Shown: in pieces, positions 30,145 to 38,446 of the stretch
Layout: each line of letters starts with the position of its first letter
How positions within the stretch are numbered: the first letter of the stretch is position 1
Assembly (NCBI GenBank): GCA_963815505.1
Contig: CAWFGU010000001.1
Location: forward strand, 1 to 64,000
Source: CAXBBB01 sp963815505
GTDB lineage: Bacteria; Bacteroidota; Rhodothermia; Rhodothermales; BA12
Direction of reading: 5' to 3'
DNA: 64,000 bases
Notes under the pieces: model-generated
The model's input: only the letters and a program-made list of their open reading frames with translations
Database searches by the model: none
Told to the model about the DNA's origin: nothing
Position numbers and translations under genes: made by a program

Positions 30145-32820
30145 TTATCCCTCGCTGGCTGTGACGCGCATCATCTCGTCGATCGACGTGACGCCGCGCG
30201 TGGCGTAGACGCGGGCCGAGTCTTGGAGCGTGAGCATCCCTTCTTTCTCGGCCTGGGTGCGAATCGCGTCCTCGTCGATGGCGTCTTTGGCCGTTACGAT
30301 CATGTGGCGGATGGCGCGGCTGAAGTAGAGCGCTTCGGTGATGGCGCGTCGCCCCTTGTACCCGCCGTTGCACCTGGCGCAGCCCTTGGGATTGGCGCGG
30401 TAAAGTGTATTCGCGCGGTCCTCATCGGTAAAGCCCATGCGCTCCATCAGGACCGGATCGGGATCGTCGTCGACCTCTTTGCAGCTCTCGCACAGCGTAC
30501 GGATCAGGCGCTGGGCCACGATCAGGTTGATGGCGTAGGCAATCAGAAACGGCTCGACGCCCATCTTGTAGAGCCGCGAAACCGCGCTGGGCGCGTCGTT
30601 GGTGTGGAGCGTCGAGAACGTCAGGTGGCCCGTGTTGGCGAGCTTGACGCCCATCTCGGCCGTCTCCTTGTCGCGCATCTCGCCGACCATGACCACGTCG
30701 GGGTCGTGCCGCAGGATGGCCCGGAGCGCGCCCTCGAGTCCCAGCTTGTGACTCAGCTTGATCTGCCGCACGCCGTGGATGATGTACTCGACCGGGTCCT
30801 CGACGGTGAGCACGTTGACCGTCGGGCTGACGACCTGGTGCAGCGCTGCCACGAGCGTCGTGCTCTTGCCGCTTCCCGTCGGTCCGGTCAGGATGACCAT
30901 GCCGTTGGGCTGGCGGATCGCCATTTCGAAGCGCTCCATGGCGTTGGGCAGCATGCCCAGCTTGTTGAGGTCGGTCACGACTTTGCGGTCGTCCAGAATT
31001 CGGATGACGATGCTCTCGGCGCGGATCTCCTGGCTCGCCGTGGCGATGGGCAGAATCGATACGCGAAACCGAATCAGCGCGTCGTCGATGCGCCGCTGGA
31101 TGAACCCATCCTGGGCCTTGTCGCGCTCGAAGCGGTCGACGTTGCTGGCGTTGTCCTTGATGACGGCGAGCAAGGCTTCGGGATGCACGTTCTCCTCGGT
31201 GTGCCACTTCTTCAAAGCGCCGTCGAGCCTGAAGTGGATTTCGACCTTGCCCTTGGCGTTGGGCCACACGTGGATGTCGCTGACGCCCTGCCGGACGGCT
31301 TCGACGAGCGTGGCCTCGAACAGGTTGATCAGCGCGCTCCGGCCGATCTCGGCTTCGAGCGCTTCCTCGTCCAGTCCGCCCTCGTCCTCGAACGTGGCGC
31401 CCAGGTCGAACGCCATGCCGCCGCCTTCCTCCATCTTCTCGAGGTACTCGTTCTTGCGCGGGTAGGCGTCGCGCAGCGTTTTGACGACGAGGGCTTCGGG
31501 CGCGTACTGGAGTTCGTAGCGCTCGAGCTTGAGCGCGTGGATGGCGCGGTGGACTTCGGGACGCGCCGGGTCGTAGGTGACGAAGATCAGCTTGACGGCA
31601 CCGGTCGCCGTGTCCACGTCGCACTCGGCGGGGACGACGGACAGGTCGAGCAGGCGCGCGCGCTTGCCTTCGTCGAACGTCGCCATGACCGAGCGGACGA
31701 ACTCGGGCGTCGGCTGGCCTTCGTCGAGGTCGGCTTCGGGGAAGGCGTAGACCTGAGCGGCCTCGGCAAAGATCGCGTCGCGGTCGACGCCGTCGAGTTT
31801 GCTGATGGCCCGCCACAAGGCTTCTTTCGAGCCGTCGGCTTTGAGCGCCTCGTGCGCCGCATCGACCTGGTCGGGGTGGACGATCTGCTTGCGGAGCAGC
31901 ATCGCCACGACCCTGTCGCGGGCGTGGGTGGGGCTGGGAACGGCGGAGGGAGCGGCCGATGCGGCGCCGTCGCCGGAGAACTCAGGCGGCGGCGTAATCG
32001 GAGGCGTTGCCTGCAACGAGGGAACGTCCGGTGGAGGCTGCGGAAGGGGCGCTGGCGCGCTCGCCTCGAAGGACGCAGCCGAACCGCTTGGCTTGACCTT
32101 TTCCCACGAAGGCGTCGGAGGGGCGTCGGGGGCCGGGACAGGCGTGCGACGGGGAGCAGGCTGGACGGTACCGGAAGGCGCGTCGGTCGAGCGGGCGGAC
32201 GCGGTCTCGCCGGGGAGCCGATTGGCATTGATGGATACTTCGGCCGCGGAGCCGGAGGGCGACCCGTCCCCCATCGGACGCATCGCACGGTCGAGCCGGC
32301 GGCGTACTTCGCGCTCGTCGGCGTAGCAGAGTTCGACGTTTCCGCCGAGCATTCGCACGGTTTCGATGACTTCGGCATCGGACGGATCGTGGGTCGCCAG
32401 AACCAGCCGTTGGGCGCGTGTCTGGGCGTCGAAGCCGAACCGGTAGGGCAGCAGGCCCAGCCGCGCCACGCGCTCGAGCACGTCGGGCGTCATCAGCCCT
32501 AGAACCGCCTGCACGAATTCGTCCTTGGGATGGGCGCCCAGCTCGGCCAGCGGGTAGCCCTGCACGCGCGCCGCGATTTCGTACGTCTTGGCCCGATCGA
32601 CGCCGTCCATCGTCAGCAGCACGCGCCACACCGGCCGGTCACCTGACGCGTAGCGCCGCGCCTGCTCGGCCTGCTTGAGGCGCACGCCGCCCGAATTGAC
32701 CAGCGCCTGCGTGATCGGATCGTCGCCGAACCGGTCCGCACCGGCACGCCCCGGCATCGCGCGGTCGTCGACTACGGCGGTGTCGTCCTTGCGGAAGGGG
32801 TTGGAGAAGAAGCGGCTCAT
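30145..32820 (-). CDS. pilB: PilB/GspE-type assembly ATPase
   Basis: The protein is 891 residues, longer than common PilB (about 570), because it has two MshEN/GspE N-terminal modules (about residues 40-180 and 295-450) joined by a Pro/Ala/Ser-rich linker (about 200-290). The ATPase part has Walker A GPTGSGKSTTLVAAL (about 645), the Asp box/Walker B HDPDVVMVGEMRDKETAEMG, the His box FSTLHTNDAPSAVSRL and a zinc site with CESC (about 777) and CARC (about 815). It powers pilus extension. MshEN modules bind c-di-GMP in some relatives, so regulation by that messenger is possible. It sits between pilC and the minor pilin genes. Confidence 0.93.
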   Translation of the reverse strand: MSRFFSNPFRKDDTAVVDDRAMPGRAGADRFGDDPITQALVNSGGVRLKQAEQARRYASGDRPVWRVLLTMDGVDRAKTYEIAARVQGYPLAELGAHPKDEFVQAVLGLMTPDVLERVARLGLLPYRFGFDAQTRAQRLVLATHDPSDAEVIETVRMLGGNVELCYADEREVRRRLDRAMRPMGDGSPSGSAAEVSINANRLPGETASARSTDAPSGTVQPAPRRTPVPAPDAPPTPSWEKVKPSGSAASFEASAPAPLPQPPPDVPSLQATPPITPPPEFSGDGAASAAPSAVPSPTHARDRVVAMLLRKQIVHPDQVDAAHEALKADGSKEALWRAISKLDGVDRDAIFAEAAQVYAFPEADLDEGQPTPEFVRSVMATFDEGKRARLLDLSVVPAECDVDTATGAVKLIFVTYDPARPEVHRAIHALKLERYELQYAPEALVVKTLRDAYPRKNEYLEKMEEGGGMAFDLGATFEDEGGLDEEALEAEIGRSALINLFEATLVEAVRQGVSDIHVWPNAKGKVEIHFRLDGALKKWHTEENVHPEALLAVIKDNASNVDRFERDKAQDGFIQRRIDDALIRFRVSILPIATASQEIRAESIVIRILDDRKVVTDLNKLGMLPNAMERFEMAIRQPNGMVILTGPTGSGKSTTLVAALHQVVSPTVNVLTVEDPVEYIIHGVRQIKLSHKLGLEGALRAILRHDPDVVMVGEMRDKETAEMGVKLANTGHLTFSTLHTNDAPSAVSRLYKMGVEPFLIAYAINLIVAQRLIRTLCESCKEVDDDPDPVLMERMGFTDEDRANTLYRANPKGCARCNGGYKGRRAITEALYFSRAIRHMIVTAKDAIDEDAIRTQAEKEGMLTLQDSARVYATRGVTSIDEMMRVTASEG

Positions 32821-32934
32821 GAGCGTGCGGGGTGCGGCGGGACTACGGGTGGTGTATCAGCAGCAAGCGGAGTTTTCTTAAGTGGAGACGATATGACGGA
32901 TCGGGTTTGAGCCGCGATCGGTGCCGGAGGCGTG

Positions 32935-34294
32935 CTAGCGGGCGTTTTGCAGGTCTTGAGCCGATGGCTGGACGAGCGCGATCTCGGACGAGACGAGCGT
33001 GAGGAAGATGATCGCGAACGTGATGAAGACGGCGATGGCAGTCTGAATCGCCTCGACGGTCGTGGCGAGCTTGAGCGTGGTTTCCTTCTCGTAGTAGTTC
33101 GCCATCTGCTCGGCGCTGTTCTTGACGTTGCCCGTCTCGGCGCCGCTGCGGAAGCGCGCCAGCGCCATTGTCGTGAACACGCCGCTGGCCTCCATCGCCT
33201 TGACCAGATCGACGCCGCGTGCCACCATCAGCGGGATCGTGATGGTCTTGATGCGCTGCTCCATGTAGCGGTTGCCGCACGCCTCGGCAGCGATCTTGAT
33301 GACCGCGATGTTGTCTCCGGCTCCGCTGTAGAGGACCGAGAACACGCGGCAGAACACTTCGATGTTGAGCTTGTGCAGCAGGCCCCCGATGACCGGCAGC
33401 CGGATCAGGTTGCGGTGGATAAACATCTCGCCCTTTGTCGGACCGCACGAACAGGATCGCGGCAACCGTCGTCACGACCAGGACGGCCAGCACCAGAGGC
33501 CAACCCGTATCCATCCACTCGGCGAACGCGAGCGATTTGGTGCTCAGGTAGGGCAACTCGACGCCCAGATCGGCCATCAGCCCAGCCGTTTGGGGAATGA
33601 TCGTCCACAGGTACCACACCATCACGCCGATCAGCGCGACGACGGTCAGCGCGGGCGTGATCATGGCGCTGCGGATGTTCTTGCGGAACTCGTCCTTGCG
33701 CTCCATGAAGCGGGCCGTGCTCTCGTAGATTTCGGCCATGTTGCCGCTCTGGCTCGCGATGCCGAGCATGTACGCGGTGAACTTGCCCAGCATGTGCTGG
33801 TGCTTCATGAACGCCTGTTTGGCCTCCATACCGCTCTTGAGGTCGGCGTTGAGGTCGCGGAGCACCTGCTTCAAGCTCTTGCTCGATATGTCGTTGATGA
33901 GCAGGCCCAGGATCTCGTCGAACGGCAGCTTCTCGCGCAGCAGGTTGGCCGAGAGGCGGACGAACATGATCAGGTCTTGGGTCGGCGGCTTCATCTGGAA
34001 GCTGATCAGCTTCTTCTCGACGCGCAGCACTTCGAGCCCCATCTTCTCCAGCGCGCCCTTGACCTCGTCTTGCGCATACGCCTTCTGCTCGCCGCTGATC
34101 GTCTTGCCGTTGGGATGGCGGACTTTGTAGAGAAACGCGCGCCGCTGCTGAAGCTCCCTGAGCGTGAACCGGTGCTTCTCGGACAGCTCCGTCACTTTGC
34201 GCTGCGCATGCCGCTTGTTGGGCGCGAACACGGTGCCCTGGACGGGCTGGCCGCCGGGACCGACGCCGTTGAAGCGAAACTCGGATACGGGCAT
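32935..34294 (-). CDS. pilC: PilC/GspF inner-membrane platform protein, with one frameshift
   Basis: The N-terminal part (MPVSEFRFNGVGPGGQPVQG ... QDLIMFVRLSANLLREKLPF ... LGKFTAYMLGIASQSGNMAE IYES ... GVMVWYLWTIIPQTAGLMAD) is a complete first GspF domain with a pilus-specific N-terminal extension. The second domain (FIHRNLIRLPVIGGLLHKLN ... VFCRVFSVLYSGAGDNIAVI ... VVEAIQTAIAVFITFAIIF) is in another frame, from about 33440 to the stop at 32935. The shift is at an AAAGGG run near 33433; removing one A gives DKGEMFIHRNLIRLP and restores about 452 residues. As the whole cluster looks intact, a sequence error is more likely than a real mutation. Confidence 0.85.
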
Positions 34295-34457
34295 GAGGAG
34301 GCGGGCTGGATGGAAAGCGCTCTTGGTATCGACGGTCGATCGCGGCGGCTTAAGCAGCGAGATGCGAAATGGACATCGCCCCGCTCTTTCGCGACGGTCG
34401 GGTTGGCGGAACAGGCTCGGGCTCGGGTTTTGGGGGCAGGGGGATGCGCAAACGACA

Positions 34458-34489
34458 ACAGGCGACCTCCCGCAAAGGAGATCGCCTGT
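34458..34489 (-). terminator. Hairpin downstream of the pilin gene
   Basis: ACAGGCGACCTCC, six bases, GGAGATCGCCTGT: a strong inverted repeat between the pilin gene and pilC, possibly a terminator or processing site that lets pilin mRNA exceed that of the downstream genes. Confidence 0.55.
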
Positions 34490-34510
34490 TCTGGTGAGGA
34501 TCGATCGGAC

Positions 34511-34931
34511 TTATTCGTAGGCCCAAGTCACATCTTCGGAGTCGCCGCCGGCGATGGTGACCGTAGCGACCTGATCTCCGCATGCGTTACTTGCATTGAG
34601 CTCGAACAGCTCTACGACGGCAGTGCTGCCTGTGCTGGCAAGCTCATGCAGCCGTTGCGTGGTGGAGTACGACGTCCGAGGTGTCGGGACGGCTGATGAT
34701 CGACCAGTTGTCGAAGTTGCCGAGTTCGGTGGCATCTTCGCCAGCGCCGCCGAAAGGCTTGGGCTTGTAATACCACGCCTGAATGTCACCGACGACGCGG
34801 CTGGCGTCGGCTACGAGCGCGTCACGCTCGGCGCCTGCTTTGCCTTCCGAGAAGGCCTGGATTCCGGCGACTGCGGCGATGCCGACGATGACGATGCCGA
34901 GCACCAGGAGGAGGAGTTGTTGTTGTCCCAT
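34511..34931 (-). CDS. Major pilin-like protein, with one frameshift
   Basis: The gene starts MGQQQLLLLVLGIVIVGIAA, followed by AGIQAFSEGKAGAERDALVA DASRVVGDIQAWYYKPKPFG ... NFDNWSIISRPDTSD. The continuation STTQRLHELASTGSTAVVEL ... CGDQVATVTIAGG ... WAYE is in another frame; the shift is at about 34675. The complete product would be about 140 residues. It looks like a pilin with a leader of only two residues (MG) and no Glu at position 5 of the mature helix, where Q or L stands. Similar proteins occur in Bacteroidota-related phyla. It is the first gene of the cluster and is followed by a hairpin. Confidence 0.7.
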
Positions 34932-35295
34932 GGGTAGTGACCTTGCGGCGGTTTGGGTGGGAAGAAATGTGTGCGGCTCCTTCCGAGTCCGCACCATCTC
35001 TGGTCGGACAGAGGAAAAACCCTTCTGCAAAAGGCGTATCGGCGCTCGGACCACTCCTTTAAACACTTCCCGGTTTTTATTTCGCCGGACCCACGCCGTT
35101 TCAGGCACAAACGGGTCTTGCTCTGCCCTGCCGCGCCCTCTCAGGAGGAATGTCACACGCTATGTAATGGGATTGCGACGCGTGCCACTTGCCCCGTCCA
35201 TCTGCGTATCTCATGCAGATACGTCCGAACAATGAGCAGCCTGGAGACTCTCGCGCCGCATTACCAACCACTCGCTCACCCAACCCACTCCTCTC
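34932..35295. other. Intergenic region between the pilin and DUF4342 genes
   Basis: 364 bases with no gene, holding the divergent promoters. CGTATCT-CATGC-AGATACG (35205-35223) is a perfect inverted repeat upstream of the plus-strand gene, a possible operator. Confidence 0.5.
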
Positions 35296-35649
35296 ATGGA
35301 TACGCCCGACCCCAAGATCGTCGTCGAAGAAATCAAGCTCAAAGGCAATCAGCTGATCGACAAAGTGCGCAGCATCGCCGCCGATGGTAATGCCAAGCGC
35401 GTCATCATTCGCACGCCCGAGCGCACGCTGCTGGAGTTTCCGCTTTCGGTTGGCGTCGGCGGGACGGCTGCCGCCCTTCTGATTGCGCCCCAGCTCGCCG
35501 CCATTGGCGCCATCGCCGCGCTGCTGACCGAAGTCGAGATCGTCGTCGAGCGCGAAGCTCCAACGGTGAGCGACATCATCGCCACTCCGGTCGCGACCCA
35601 CCCGGTCGACCCATCCGACTTGACGGGCAAGACGATGGGCGGCGTCTGA
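35296..35649 (+). CDS. DUF4342 domain protein
   Basis: The 117-residue product contains VVEEIKLKGNQLIDKVRSIA, then ADGNAKRVIIRTPERTLLEF PLSVGVGG and a hydrophobic helix (TAAALLIAPQLAAIGAIAAL L) with EVEIVVER at its end, the complete DUF4342 pattern, plus a disordered 30-residue tail. These small proteins look membrane-inserted and are often next to stress or sigma-factor genes; function is not established. The gene is divergent from the pilin gene across a 364-base gap. Confidence 0.85.
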   Translation: MDTPDPKIVVEEIKLKGNQLIDKVRSIAADGNAKRVIIRTPERTLLEFPLSVGVGGTAAALLIAPQLAAIGAIAALLTEVEIVVEREAPTVSDIIATPVATHPVDPSDLTGKTMGGV

Positions 35650-35720
35650 TCGCCTCGCTCGCCTGACCTTCGGGCTGCTCGCGCATCTGCCGGGCAGCCC
35701 GTTTCCTTTTGTGCCCCGCC

Positions 35721-36686
35721 ATGACGTACGCCCCTGCTCTCCCCGTCACCTATGCCGACGTAGAAGCCGCCTCGGTCCGCATCGCCGGACGCGCGCACCG
35801 GACGCCGGCCGTCACGTCGCGCACGCTTGATGCGCAGACGGGCGCGCAGGTCGTCCTCAAGTGCGAGAATCTGCAGCGCAGCGGCGCGTTCAAGTTCAGA
35901 GGCGCAGTCAACGCCCTGCTCTCGCTGACGGACGACGAGCGCGCACGCGGCGTGCTCACGTACTCGTCGGGCAATCACGCCGGAGCGCTCGCACTGGCAG
36001 GTCGCGACTTGGGCGTTGCGGTGACCGTCGTCATGCCCCAGGACGCGCCGAAAATCAAACGGGCCGCAACCGAAGGCTACGGCGCGCGCATCGTGACGTA
36101 CGACCGAGCAACGGACGTGCGCGAGGAGATCGGAGCCGAGATCGCGCGGCGCGAAGGGCAGGTCGTCGTTCCGCCCTACGATCACGTGGCCGTCGTGGCG
36201 GGAGCAGGGACGGCCGCGCGCGAGTTGATCCAGGACGCCGGACCGTTCGACGTGCTCGTCGCCTGCGTCGGCGGCGGCGGCTTGCTGGCGGGAACGGCAC
36301 TGGTCGCACGCGCCCTGCTCCCCGAGTGCGAGGTCTGGGGCGTCGAACCCGAAACGGCCGACGACGCCAAGCGCTCGCTCGAAACCGGCACGATTCAGCG
36401 CACGCACGAGCCGCAAACCATCGCCGACGGCGCGCGCACTCCCTATCTCGGCACGATACCGTTCGCGATCATAAAGGAACTCGTCACGGGCATCGCCACC
36501 GTCTCGGACGACGACCTGATGGACAGCCTGCTCTTCCTCATCCAGCGCATGAAACTCGTCGCCGAACCGACGGGCGTGCTCGGCCTTTCCGCCGTCCGCA
36601 CCGCCAGGCTCGACGTTAGGGGTAAGCGCGTCGGCGTGATCATCAGCGGCGGCAACACCGACCTGGGCGACCTTCTCTGCGGATAG
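35721..36686 (+). CDS. Threonine/serine dehydratase family PLP enzyme
   Basis: A fold-type II PLP enzyme of 321 residues. The PLP lysine is in NLQRSGAFKFRGAVNAL (about residue 57), SSGNHAGALALA is the Asn/Ser loop binding the substrate carboxylate, and VACVGGGGLLAGTAL is the glycine loop holding the phosphate. There is no C-terminal ACT domain, so it is closer to catabolic threonine dehydratase or serine racemase/dehydratase than to biosynthetic IlvA. It would convert Thr or Ser to 2-oxo acid and ammonia. Start MTYAPALPVTYADVE is preferred to the Met four codons upstream. Confidence 0.88.
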   Translation: MTYAPALPVTYADVEAASVRIAGRAHRTPAVTSRTLDAQTGAQVVLKCENLQRSGAFKFRGAVNALLSLTDDERARGVLTYSSGNHAGALALAGRDLGVAVTVVMPQDAPKIKRAATEGYGARIVTYDRATDVREEIGAEIARREGQVVVPPYDHVAVVAGAGTAARELIQDAGPFDVLVACVGGGGLLAGTALVARALLPECEVWGVEPETADDAKRSLETGTIQRTHEPQTIADGARTPYLGTIPFAIIKELVTGIATVSDDDLMDSLLFLIQRMKLVAEPTGVLGLSAVRTARLDVRGKRVGVIISGGNTDLGDLLCG

Positions 36687-36802
36687 AGGAGGTGCCACCG
36701 CGACCGCTCGTCCGACACAAAGTGGTCGACTCTCGAAGGTCCACATCTCGACTCAAACGTATCGCTCGACGAGTTGACAGCATCCCAACTCCACGCCGCC
36801 TC

Positions 36803-37636
36803 ATGCCCGCCTCCCTCCTCCGCATCACCGACGACCTGAGCGAGGCGAGCCGCACGCACCTGGCCGACCTCAAACCCCGCCTCGACCGACTCGTCGATCG
36901 CTTCGAGAAGCCCGCCTTCATCTCCGACGACCCGATCTCCGTCCCTCACGGTTTCTCGAACGCCGACGACATCGCCGTCATCGGCCTGTTCGCTGCAGTC
37001 CTCGCGTGGGGCCGACGTGCCACGATCCTGAACAAGCTCGCCGAACTGGCCGAGCGGATGCGCTTCCGCCCAGCCGCCTTCGTCCTGAACTACGACGACG
37101 CGCGCGACGGCCCACGCCTGGACGGGTTCAAGCACCGCACGTTTACGTCCGGCGACGCCCGAGTTCTCACGCGCAATCTGCGCCTGCTGATCGAACGTCA
37201 TGGAAGCCTCCAGTCGGCCTTCGCCGATCACCTCTCGGCCACCGACACCGACATCGGCCCAGCGATCCAGGGCTTTTCCGCCTCTCTGCTCACGATTCAC
37301 CCCGAAACGCCCACACGCCTGCGCAAGCACCTCGCGCGCCCCGCAACCGGCAGCGCCGCCAAGCGCCTGGCCATGTACCTGCGCTGGATGGTCCGCCCCG
37401 GCCCGGTCGACTTCGGCCTGTGGACGCGCATCACGCCTGCTCACCTCGTCCTCCCGCTCGACGTGCACAGCGGACGGCAAGCCCGCGCGTGGCAGATGCT
37501 CCACCGCAGCCAGGACGACTGGAAGTCCGCCGCTTTCCTCACCGCCGCCTGCCGACGCCTCGACCCAACCGATCCCTGCCGCTACGACTTCGCCCTGTTC
37601 GGAGCGGGCGTCTACGGCGTCGAACTGGACGGCTGA
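36803..37636 (+). CDS. TIGR02757 (DUF2400) family protein
   Basis: The product from MPASLLRITDDLSEASRTHL is 277 residues. It has the family pattern DPISVPHGFSNADDIAVIGL FAAVLAWGRR near residue 50, the FKHRTFTSGDARVLTRNLR segment, a helical middle and KRLAMYLRWMVRPGPVDFGL W ... LVLPLDVHSGRQARAWQML near 200. These proteins are nearly universal in Bacteroidota, and their helix-hairpin-helix-like helical fold suggests nucleic-acid binding, but the role is unknown. An upstream Met (36692) lies in poorly conserved sequence. Confidence 0.88.
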   Translation: MPASLLRITDDLSEASRTHLADLKPRLDRLVDRFEKPAFISDDPISVPHGFSNADDIAVIGLFAAVLAWGRRATILNKLAELAERMRFRPAAFVLNYDDARDGPRLDGFKHRTFTSGDARVLTRNLRLLIERHGSLQSAFADHLSATDTDIGPAIQGFSASLLTIHPETPTRLRKHLARPATGSAAKRLAMYLRWMVRPGPVDFGLWTRITPAHLVLPLDVHSGRQARAWQMLHRSQDDWKSAAFLTAACRRLDPTDPCRYDFALFGAGVYGVELDG

Positions 37637-37645
37637 TCGAATCGG

Positions 37646-37718
37646 TGGGCCTGGCTGGATTTGAACCAGCGACCGACGGGTTATGAGTCCGCTGCTCTAA
37701 CCGCTGAGCTACAGGCCC
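37646..37718 (-). tRNA. tRNA-Met (CAT)
   Basis: On the minus strand GGGCCTG-TA-GCTC ... GAGC (D-arm), anticodon arm GCGGA-CTCATAA-CCCGT with anticodon CAT, T-arm GCTGG-TTCAAAT-CCAGC and acceptor CAGGCCC with A73. Every stem pairs. CCA is only partly encoded (ACCG). Elongator Met is likely, since the 1-72 pair is G-C. Confidence 0.93.
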
Positions 37719-37858
37719 GGTGCAGCGCTGGGCTGCAGGGAGCGGCAAAATACGAAAGCGACCCGACGCGTGAGCTTCGATGGGTTTTTCTTGTCCAGGA
37801 ACCGCTTCCAGTACCAAAGGCCGATGGTAACCTTACTTTTTTAACACAACCGCTATCG

Positions 37859-38398
37859 ATGCCTGATTTCGGATGCCTAGCTTTCCGTCTTCTCATCAAC
37901 CCGTCACCGCTTGTGGAACGCATCGACGCCATCGACGCCGAAATTCTTCGTCTGCTTCAAGAAAGCGGACGAATTAAGCGTAGCGAAATCGCCGAGGTCG
38001 TCGGGTTGAGCGTCCCGTCGGTTTCGGACCGGATGCGCAAGCTCGAGGCGCGCGGCGTGCTGACGGGCTTCACGGCCAGGGTCGATGCCAAGCGGTTAGG
38101 CTTCGACATTACGGTCTTCATGCGCGTCTCGGTCGATGGCAGCGAGCACTATGCCGACTTCGTCAAGCGGGCGACGGCGCGTGCCGAAGTGCTCGAGCTG
38201 CACTCGTCGACGGGCGATGGGTCGCACCTGATGAAAGTCCGCCTGCCCAACACGACGGCACTCGAACGCTTCCTCGCCGAGATCCAGACGTGGCCCGGAG
38301 TCCGCAGCACGCGCTCGTCGGTCGTGCTCTCGACGTTCAAGGAGACGCACACCCTTCCCGTCGCCGCCGGACCGCTGACGCCGGTCGGACGCGACTAA
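37859..38398 (+). CDS. Lrp/AsnC-family regulator
   Basis: After a short N-terminal extension the HTH is clear: VERIDAIDAEILRLLQESGR IKRSEIAEVVGLSVPSVSDR MRKLEARGVLTGFTARVDAK. It is followed by the RAM ligand-binding domain (ITVFMRVSVDGSEHYADFVK ... VLELHSSTGDGSHLMKVRLP NTTALERFLAEIQTWPGVRS TRSSVVLSTFKET). The length (about 160-180) is normal. Start MPDFG (37859) or a GTG near 37916 (VERID) are both possible; the latter gives the standard Lrp length. It lies 48 bases upstream of the type III glutamine synthetase gene in the same direction and probably controls it in response to amino acids. Confidence 0.9.
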   Translation: MPDFGCLAFRLLINPSPLVERIDAIDAEILRLLQESGRIKRSEIAEVVGLSVPSVSDRMRKLEARGVLTGFTARVDAKRLGFDITVFMRVSVDGSEHYADFVKRATARAEVLELHSSTGDGSHLMKVRLPNTTALERFLAEIQTWPGVRSTRSSVVLSTFKETHTLPVAAGPLTPVGRD

Positions 38399-38446
38399 CC
38401 CTTTTCTCACTTCCCGCTCACTCACACTCTATCTCCTCCCCTTTTC

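Noticed and set aside
29581..32502. A 973-codon plus-strand open frame opposite pilB
   Set aside because: Composition is typical of an antisense shadow of a high-GC gene; pilB on the other strand has every expected motif.
32935..34294. Programmed frameshifting in pilC
   Set aside because: AAAGGG is not a typical slippery site with a downstream structure and the same kind of shift occurs in many unrelated genes here; sequence error is simpler.
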